A DNA stretch of 64,000 bases from positions 47,186,094 to 47,250,093 of the forward strand of contig NC_132879.1 of NCBI RefSeq assembly GCF_030463535.1. The letters run 5' to 3'. The stretch comes from Salminus brasiliensis (taxonomy: Eukaryota; Chordata; Actinopteri; Characiformes; Bryconidae). A program made the position numbers and the translations under genes. Below are positions 57,001-64,000 of the stretch, piece by piece. Below the pieces are notes generated by a model. The model was not told the origin of the DNA. It ran no database searches and saw only the letters and a list, made by a program, of their open reading frames with translations. Positions within the stretch are counted from its first letter, which is position 1, and every line of letters starts with the position of its first letter.

Positions 57001-59490
57001 CAAGAGACAATGAAACCCACAGTGTTTCTTTTAATCCTAAAAAATATATTACATGAATGACAACAGAACCCGGCTCAGAAAAAAAATCTATTAAAAAAAA
57101 AAAAGAAAAAGAAAGAAAGAAAGGAACATAAAAATAAATAATAAAAGGTTATACAGTTTTGCTCTGAAGGATATTCTGGAAGCTGGATTATCATCTATTG
57201 CAGCGATAGGTCTGCTGTTTGAGTGAGAGTGAGAGTGTGAGTGAACGTGGGTCTCTAACAGCAAAACCATCTGTTCTTATCATTCTCACATAACGCCAGT
57301 TTGTCCCAGGAGACAATATACTCCTCCACATCTTAAATGACCCATACTGGAAGAGGACCACCATGTTAGAAAAAAGAGCATTGAGGATTTATTTGAGTCA
57401 TATCTGAACCCCCCCCCCCTCAAAAAAGGTTATCATTAGTCACGTTAATGCAGAAAACAAACAAACAAACAAAAAAAAAAACAATGGCACATATTGGAAT
57501 TACTAATTGAAAAGTTAAGTGGTACTTTGAGGACTGTCATTCAGGAGACAAAGTTAAATAAATTACTAACAAACATAGAAATCTGAATATTATATACAAA
57601 AGGGAGTTATCAGAACAAAAAAAAATCTACAATTCAAATTTTATGCTCAACAAGACAGCGGTATTACCCTATTTTACAGTGTGTGTGTGTATGTGTGTGT
57701 GTAGATATATATATGTATTTATATATATATATATGTATATATGTATATGTGTGTTAGTTTTTGTATTGGGGACCACAAAGCAGGTTGGGGGGTGGTAATA
57801 AAAAAGAAACAGGGGGTGACGATGACAATTTTTAGCATTTTCACCAAGTCCAGCTAAATAGACTTTCTCTCCCTCTCGCTCTCTCTCCAAAGGAATAAAA
57901 GGAATAATACAAACTCCTCTATGTACAGGATTCAAAAACAGAAGGTAACAGACTCTAGCTAAAACACTGCTTCTGACAATGACAGGGCCTGGTGACCGCA
58001 GCCTGGCTGTACAGGACACTGAGCCTCATCCAAGCAGTTCTCGTAAAAGACTACAAGGTTCGTCAGGTTACATTGAGGGTCCTGGATGGAGCTACCTTAA
58101 GTCCAGCCCCATACACTGATGGCTTCTTCAGTGAGAATGTACTGAACACAGTTTAATAGATATGGAAAAGCCGGTACATTGGGACCAATTTGGAAGAAAC
58201 CATTGAAATGTGGGGCAAATACAATATATGGGGCTCATTTGTCAAGACAGCCAGGTCGCTAGCCCCTGACCGGTGTAAACAGACATGTGTTGAAACAGAG
58301 AGGCTCCAGACACCCCTCTATCCACCATCCTGATTATATGCGTTTCTTGCTCTCTATTTATTTCTCTCCGTAAAAATCACACAATCATCTTTTTTGTGCA
58401 TAAATTAATCATCACCACAACAAAATATATCCCTCCTTTTCCTTCAGCATCCCTTAAATTCTCACGGTGAACAGTGGCGCTTATCACTTGTGTTCGAGAA
58501 ACAGAAAACTAGCAAGAGTTGTGTATAGTTTTGCTTGTAAACAGGCTAATCTGAGAACATAATCTCCAGCTGGCATTCTGATTAACTGATCAAGAGGTTA
58601 AATGAATAATTCTAGCGCAAGTAAAATCGGCAAATCTGTGGCAAGGACTGATATTATTTTCATAGGTCACTGTACATGAAATCAGTAAACTGTAACGTAA
58701 AAAAAAAATCCTTCATGAACCGTTGAAAGGAGACCCTGCTTTGCTCGCTTTGACAAACATATGGCCCTGTGAAGAGTCAGACAAAATACAAGTAGTCAAA
58801 GAGGGAAGCGTTATATCATTATACCAGCAGATTTAGCTGGCAGGGCAGTGGGCGTGTGCTGAACAAGCTATGGCCTGATTGACTCTGAATGTAGCTCACA
58901 AAACCGAAACCCAAAGTAGTGACTTGGTGACAGTGTAGATCTGAAACTATAAGGGAACTTTCGGGCAGGCAGATGCTTGGCTGTGGCTGTTTACTGGGCA
59001 ACTTCAGGCTCCTGCATAGCATTCATATAGTTGGCAGTATGTTGGAGAGGGAATAAAGGGAAGGGTGGCAGGGAGATTAGTCGTTGCTGGGCATGCCCGT
59101 GACTTGCATTTGACTTTGACTTGCATGAAAAGACGCAGACCTTAAGACCCAACGAAGGGAGACGACATGCCTTGTATCCACAGAGCACAACAGATGGGGT
59201 TGTATAGTGGTTAGACTACTACCAAATGTCTCTGAAGGGATTCTTAGATTTTTTTTTCTTCCTTTTTATACACATTTTTTTAAAACAAAAACACTGAAAT
59301 GTGGTGAGGTGCAACTTTTTTTTTTCTTCTTCTTCCAAAGACCAATACCGCAACACAGAACGGAGGCAGACACCCCTTCTCCCTCTCTGCTTGGGGGGGA
59401 GCCCTGTCATTGGCCGAGAGCCATGTCCATCAGGGGCCCAGCAGAAATCCTTTCAATACTAATAGAGTCTCTAATCCCCTGCTTCTCCCT
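57001..59490 (-). other. sbf1 3' flank, probable 3' UTR
   Basis: Follows the sbf1 stop codon (59491-59493) on the minus strand with no competing gene. Minus AATAAA hexamers occur at about 58357 and 57388, so the UTR could be 1.1-2.1 kb. A (GT)/(TA) compound microsatellite lies at 57680-57750. At 59190-59225 there is a short tRNA-like word ('ttgtatagtggttagactac'), possibly a SINE head. Confidence 0.45.
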
Positions 59491-60052
59491 CTACGCGTCC
59501 GATAGGCAACTCTGAATACTGTCCATCCACAGCTGTGCGTTCTGGCTGTCCTGTGCACAGAAGTTGTACACTCGTTTGGTCGTTTTCAGCTGGGGAGAGA
59601 AAGACGTGAGGCTTGATTAACAGCGGGTAAATAAACTGGCAATACACACAAACAACCAACATACCAATTCCACTCTTAGCTGTATAAAAAGGCATTTAAA
59701 TTGAATGTGAAATGCTTCGCTCTACAGAAACTTGGGGACAGAACAACAGGTGGGATAGTAAATAGGGGTGATACCACTTTTTCATGTTTGATCCAGATAA
59801 CGATACTGCAACCTTGAGTATCTGCTGACGATAACAATCCGATACCATCTTTTTTCCTCTCTTAACCGTTAATCCCCTACTTCCACATATCTGACCCAGT
59901 GAGTTTGACCAGTTTTGGAGCCGATACCGTACTGAAATTTTCAAAAGGTGTCAAAGAATGCATTTAAACATGAGTGCACATTTGTTGAAATGAGTGCAAC
60001 TTACAGTAGCTAAACACATACATTTGAAGGGGTGTCCACAAACATTTGGATG

Positions 60053-60151
<99 letters not shown>

Positions 60152-63100
60152 GGGGAAAAAAAGTATTTAGTCAGTCACCAATTGTACAAGTTCTCCCACT
60201 TAAAAAGATGAGAGAGGCCTGTAATTGACATCATAGGTAGACCTCAACTATGAGAGACAAAATGAGAAAAGAAAAAAAAAGAGAAAATCACATTGTCTGA
60301 TTTTTAAAGAATTTATTTGCAAATAATGGTGGAAAATAAGTATTTGGTCACCTACAAACAAGCAAGATTTCTGGCTGTCACAGACCTGTAACTTCTTCTT
60401 TAAGAGGCTTCTCTGTCCTCCACTCATTACCTGTATTAATGGCACCTGTTTGAACTCGTTAACAGTATAAAAGACACCTGCCCACAACCTCAAACAGTCA
60501 CACTCCAAACTCCACTATGGTGAAGACCAAAAAGCTGTCGAAGGACACCAGAAACAAAATTGTAGACCTGCACCAGACTGGGAAGACTGAATCTGCAATA
60601 GGCAAGCAGCTTGGTGTGAAGAAATCTACTGTGGGAGCAATAATCAGAAAATGGGAGACCACTGCTAATCTCCCTCCATCAGGGGCTCCACGCAAGATCT
60701 CAGCCTGTGGGGTCAAAATGATCACAAGAACGGTGAGCAAAAATCCCAGAACCACACGGGGGGACCTAGTGAATGACCTGCAGAAAGCTGGGACCAACGT
60801 TAAAAAGGCTACCGTCAGTAACACACTACGCCGCCAGGGACTCAGATCTTGCAGTGCCAGAATTGTTCCCCTGCTGAAGCCAGTACATATCCGGGCGCGT
60901 CTGAAGTTTGCTAGAGAGCATTTGGATGTTCTGGAAGAGTATTGGGAGAATGTCTTATGGTCAGATGAAACCAAAGTAGAACTGTTTGGTGGAGAGTGAA
61001 TGCTGAGTTGCATCCAAAGAACACCATACCAACTGTGAAGCATGGGGGTGGCAACATCATGCTTTGGGGCTGTTTCTCTGCAAAGGGACTAGCACGACTG
61101 GTCCGTGTACATGAAAGAATGAATGGGGCCATGTATTGTGAGATTTTGAGTGCAAACCTCCTTCCATCAGCAAGGGCATTGAAGATGAAATGTGGCTGGG
61201 TCTTTCAGCATGACAATGATCCCAAGCACACTGCCAGGGCAACAAAGGAGAGGCTTCGTAAGAAGCATTTCAAGGTCCTGGAGTGGCCTAGCCAGTCTCC
61301 AGATCTCAACCCCTTAGAAAACCTTTGGAGGGAGTTTAAAGTCTGTGTTGCCCGCCAACAGCCCCAAAACATCACTGCTCTAGAGGAGATCTGCATGGAG
61401 GAATGGGCCAACATACCAGCAACGGTGTGTGCCAACCTTGTGAAGACTTACAGAAAACGTTTGACCTCTGTCATTGCCAACAAAGGATATATAACTAAGT
61501 ATTGAGATGAACTTTTGTTGTTGACCAAATACTTATTTTCCACCATTATTTGCAAATAAATTCTGTAAAAATCAGACATTTTTTTTTTTTTTTGTGATTT
61601 TCTGAATTTGTCTCTCCTGGTTGAGGTCTACCTATGATGTCAATTACAGGCCTCTCTCATCTTTTTAAGTGGGAGAACTTGCACAATTGGTGACTGACTA
61701 AATACTTTTTTACCCCACTGTATATATACCATTACATACATTCCATTTAAAAATTAGATCAGTGTAGGTTCACTGGTAGTCCTGGAACTTAAAATCAGCA
61801 CATTTCTCTTTAATGGACCATTTCACATCAAAATCTAAAATTATTCAGAAACGTGGAATTTACCTTTACCATGAACCATAACAATCTCAAATAATGATAA
61901 CCAGAAATACGTACATCAAAGAAGGCTTTCTCCTCCATGTTTTTAGGGGCTCCCATCGTGGGTGTGCCTGGAATGACAGATTCCACCTCAGCCAGCTCAA
62001 TGACACCTTTGCATTCTTTATCCTGCCTCGTGTCGTAGTATCTCAACTGAGCACAGAGGAAGAAAAAAAAAAACAATGTTGCAAAGTGGCATACCTCTTT
62101 AGGTCATTTCATCTATGTATGTTAAATAAATAATTGCAACAGTAAATCCGTCTATGAGAACAAGTCTAGTTAATGCATGCACCTGGTGTTTGGTCTTGTC
62201 CAACACAAACCAGCGTGGTTTCCAAGGTTTCAACAACGCTCCTTTCTTATACAAGATTCCCTCAAAGCTCCTGATAGAAGAGCACATACGACAAAATATA
62301 AAATATCATGAGGACAAAAAAAGGACACTTTTTGAAAATTCATATTTTTTCAAGTAGATGGATCAATGAAGGAATGTGCTCTTGGTTAACCATGGGAGTC
62401 AAGTACGTACCTGTTCTCACTCTCAGTGCTCTGGAACTGGGAGTAGAGCGTGCTCGTGCTAGGGCGGCCAGCGGCGGGCGTGGAGGTGGCGCTGGCCTCA
62501 CAGTCCAGAGCTAGGTTGATGGAAGAGCCCACACTGCTTTCCTGCAGGTACATGCCCTGAGAGCGCCTCTGGTGGATTAGGTTGGACGACATCAGGAGGG
62601 AGCTGGAGAACGAGTGCTGGGGAGAGATGAGTAGTGTTGATTCTTCGAGAGATAGCTTGGTGGTTCTGTTTTTTTACATATTTTTATATTTATTTATTTT
62701 TGCACTCATCAAGTAAATGCGTATTACACAATTATGCATTGGTGGTTCGAACAACATTCAAATGTGCAGTGCAGGACATCCCCAGCACAGTGTTTTTTTT
62801 AAGAACTAAGCTGGAGGAACTGCTAGCAAAGAGGAGTTTGTGGGAAGGTAATCTATACCCGGCTCTCCAGTTTGGTCTCAGTGCGTTGGGTCGCCTTGAT
62901 CTTGTCCCAGGTGTCCTTCCACTTCTCAGAGACGTGTCCCAGCTCAGCCTCTAGGGTTTGCACATCCTATACACCAGCACATGTACAAACATAGGAAGAG
63001 ACTGAGTACTACATTTACATATTTGGCTATAAAGATTGTGTTATTGGGATGTCCCAATCCGATCCAGTCATTTATAATCAGGGGCAGTCAAGGCATTTTT

Positions 63101-63955
63101 GATAGATTGTGTATCAGGTTTTAAGGTTCCAATCCACTTCTGATCTTTTGGTTTGCTATAGCAGGGTGCTATCTGGCATCCTCTAGGCACCATTAATAGA
63201 CTCGATCCTCAGCTGCAGCAGACAAACTGTTAAGTGCTGCCACATTACCATTTAGAAGCCAAAACAAAAAGCTGAAGTTGGCTTCTAACCCTGATTCTCC
63301 ATTCCACCTTAAATAGTGACACAAATAAAGTGTGTACATTTCAACAGCAGAACCTTACTGCTCCATTCTCTAAGGTGGAATGAAAAGTCCAGGGAAGAAG
63401 AAAACTTCCGCTTAGAGCCACGCTCTTAACGTGACGCAGCAACAACAAACAGCTCACATAGCAGCAGGTAAAGAGTTTTAGTTAATCTGTCAGAAGAGGA
63501 GGATTTAAACTCTTCATGTTTCCATACATTTTTGTCCACGCTTTCCAAACCACCCAGTTTGGTTGTAGATGTGCAACGACATATTTTAGTCCATCATATC
63601 CATTTGGGAAGATATAAGGCCTGGTTATGAAGAAAACTATTGTGGAAGTGCTCTGTTCTACAAGCACTAATATATAGTCCATATTTATTTTCCCACCTCT
63701 AGTGATACCAACCTGCAGCAGTTTGGTGATGGCATCTGGAAGCACTTTACTCAGGCTGTCGTAACAGGGCCAGACCACACGCCGTTGTGATTTGGGTGCT
63801 GCCGTCTCAGGTCTGTCAGCAGCTGCTTCTTCTGTGGGCCCTTCGGCCCTCCCCCGCACCAGCTCCCAGTCGAAGGACGGCCCTTCCGACAGCGTCTCCT
63901 CTGTGTAGAAGTCCCACACCTTCAGATTGGAGATGAAGCTGTAGGGCTTTAGGAC
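59491..63955 (-). CDS. sbf1: SBF1 (MTMR5) C-terminal exons; gene continues past the window
   Basis: SBF1 is a catalytically dead myotubularin-family protein with an N-terminal DENN domain; it partners active MTMR2 and acts on Rab GTPases. Only the 3' end is here. Exons (minus): 63713-63955, 62859-62966, 62411-62616, 62183-62270, 61915-62046, 59491-59589; 876 nt, 291 residues plus stop, phases consistent. The window enters at '[20 protein letters not shown]' with an acceptor at 63955, so upstream exons lie beyond it. The C-terminal PH domain starts about '[20 protein letters not shown]' and runs through '[17 protein letters not shown]', '[20 protein letters not shown]', '[10 protein letters not shown]' to '[12 protein letters not shown]', the family's usual end. 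The linker '[17 protein letters not shown]' matches SBF1 rather than SBF2. The intron 59590-61914 carries a Tc1 element. Confidence 0.94.
59759..59945. mobile_element. hAT-like MITE fragment
   Basis: 'ggggtgataccactttttca', 'gacgataacaatccgatacc' and 'ttggagccgataccgtactg' share style and word order with the elements at 29410 and 35690. Ends are eroded. It lies in an sbf1 intron. Confidence 0.45.
60054..60148 (+). repeat. (TA)n(CA)n compound microsatellite abutting a Tc1 end
   Basis: About 28 TA units followed by about 19 CA units run straight into the 'cagtgggg' terminus of the Tc1 element, so the left TA target site is no longer separable from the repeat. Minus-strand frames here give only Val-Cys and Ile-Tyr runs. 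Confidence 0.95.
60148..61720 (+). mobile_element. Nearly full-length Tc1-like transposon in an sbf1 intron
   Basis: A 1573-bp element with long inverted repeats of about 200 bp: left 'cagtggggaaaaaaagtatt', right on the other strand 'cagtggggtaaaaaagtatt'. Both extend to the inner 'ttggtca' / 'tgaccaa' boundary (about 60350 and 61522). A TA target lies at 61721-61722; the left target is merged with a microsatellite. It holds one transposase gene, broken once (see 60517-61505). Overall preservation is far better than any other element in the window, suggesting the youngest insertion. Orientation is opposite to sbf1. Confidence 0.95.
60517..61505 (+). pseudogene. Tc1 transposase, one frame break
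   Basis: The first frame (60517-60999, 160 aa) begins '[20 protein letters not shown]' with the paired-type helix-turn-helix DNA-binding region and reaches the first catalytic Asp in '[12 protein letters not shown]', then stops at TGA (60997-60999). The second frame (from about 60996 to 61505) resumes with '[19 protein letters not shown]', the 'IMLWGCF' block, the second Asp in '[11 protein letters not shown]' and the Glu in 'NPLENLWRE'. Asp-to-Glu spacing is 34 residues, the DD34E signature of Tc1. Compared with the family, a short segment normally between LFG and the NPKNT-like block is missing, so a small out-of-frame deletion near 60990-60996 explains the break. It cannot make a full transposase as read. 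Confidence 0.92.
62967..63712 (-). other. sbf1 intron, nothing recognised
   Basis: Bounded by the donor at 63713 ('CTGCAG|gttggt') and the acceptor at 62966 ('tgtatag|GATG'). Positions 63050-63130 ('gggatgtcccaatccgatcc', 'gtatcaggttttaaggttcc') resemble the end of a hAT MITE. Otherwise no feature. Confidence 0.5.
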
Positions 63956-64000
63956 CTAAAGACAAACAAACAGGAATTAAGAGTTGTTCTAAGACATGAC

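Noticed and set aside
59951-60228. Several 60-codon frames across the TA/CA array
   Set aside because: They encode only Ile-Tyr, Val-Cys or Thr-His dipeptide runs and are microsatellite artefacts.
60498-61043. 181-codon minus-strand frame
   Set aside because: It is the antisense shadow of the Tc1 transposase coding region.

Overview
This window is vertebrate nuclear DNA from a ray-finned fish. The evidence is multi-exon genes with GT-AG introns, a host tRNA gene, Tc1/mariner and hAT elements with fish-type termini, fish SINE tails, and many CA/TA/CT microsatellites. Some dispersed repeats look otophysan (characiform, catfish or gymnotiform), but the order cannot be fixed from sequence reading alone. 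No prokaryotic features or CRISPR arrays are present. All exon boundaries below were read by hand from splice signals, and reading-frame phase is continuous at every junction.

All four protein genes are on the minus strand. (1) 1728-11297 is svopl, a 14-coding-exon transporter of the major facilitator superfamily, complete at 522 aa. (2) 12640-12712 is a tRNA-Lys(CTT) gene. (3) 19326-40421 is kiaa1549, a single-pass membrane protein of about 1490 aa with 20 coding exons. Its roughly 8.6 kb first coding intron is full of transposon remnants, and its leader and CpG-rich promoter lie at 40422-41560. (4) 42775-52190 is a zc3hav1/PARP12-family gene with 8 coding exons (444 aa). It has five CCCH zinc fingers and a WWE region but no ADP-ribosyltransferase domain. 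(5) 59491-63955 is the 3' end of sbf1, giving the last 291 residues including the C-terminal PH domain; the gene continues beyond the window.

The order svopl - kiaa1549 - zc3hav1 matches human 7q34. sbf1 is on human 22q13, so its position here is a fish-lineage neighbourhood. The genes do not form an operon or a shared pathway: a transporter, a membrane protein, an RNA-binding antiviral-family protein and a myotubularin-related pseudophosphatase.

The rest is introns and intergenic DNA. It holds a nearly intact 1573-bp Tc1 element in an sbf1 intron, several internally deleted Tc1/mariner copies, two hAT MITEs nested inside older Tc1 copies with perfect 8-bp target duplications, SINE/LINE-like fragments, minisatellites and a 1-kb purine-rich tract. 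The observations most worth checking are the catalytic-domain-less zc3hav1-like gene, the uORF whose stop codon abuts the kiaa1549 AUG, an in-frame alternative donor after the kiaa1549 transmembrane exon, and the nested transposons.
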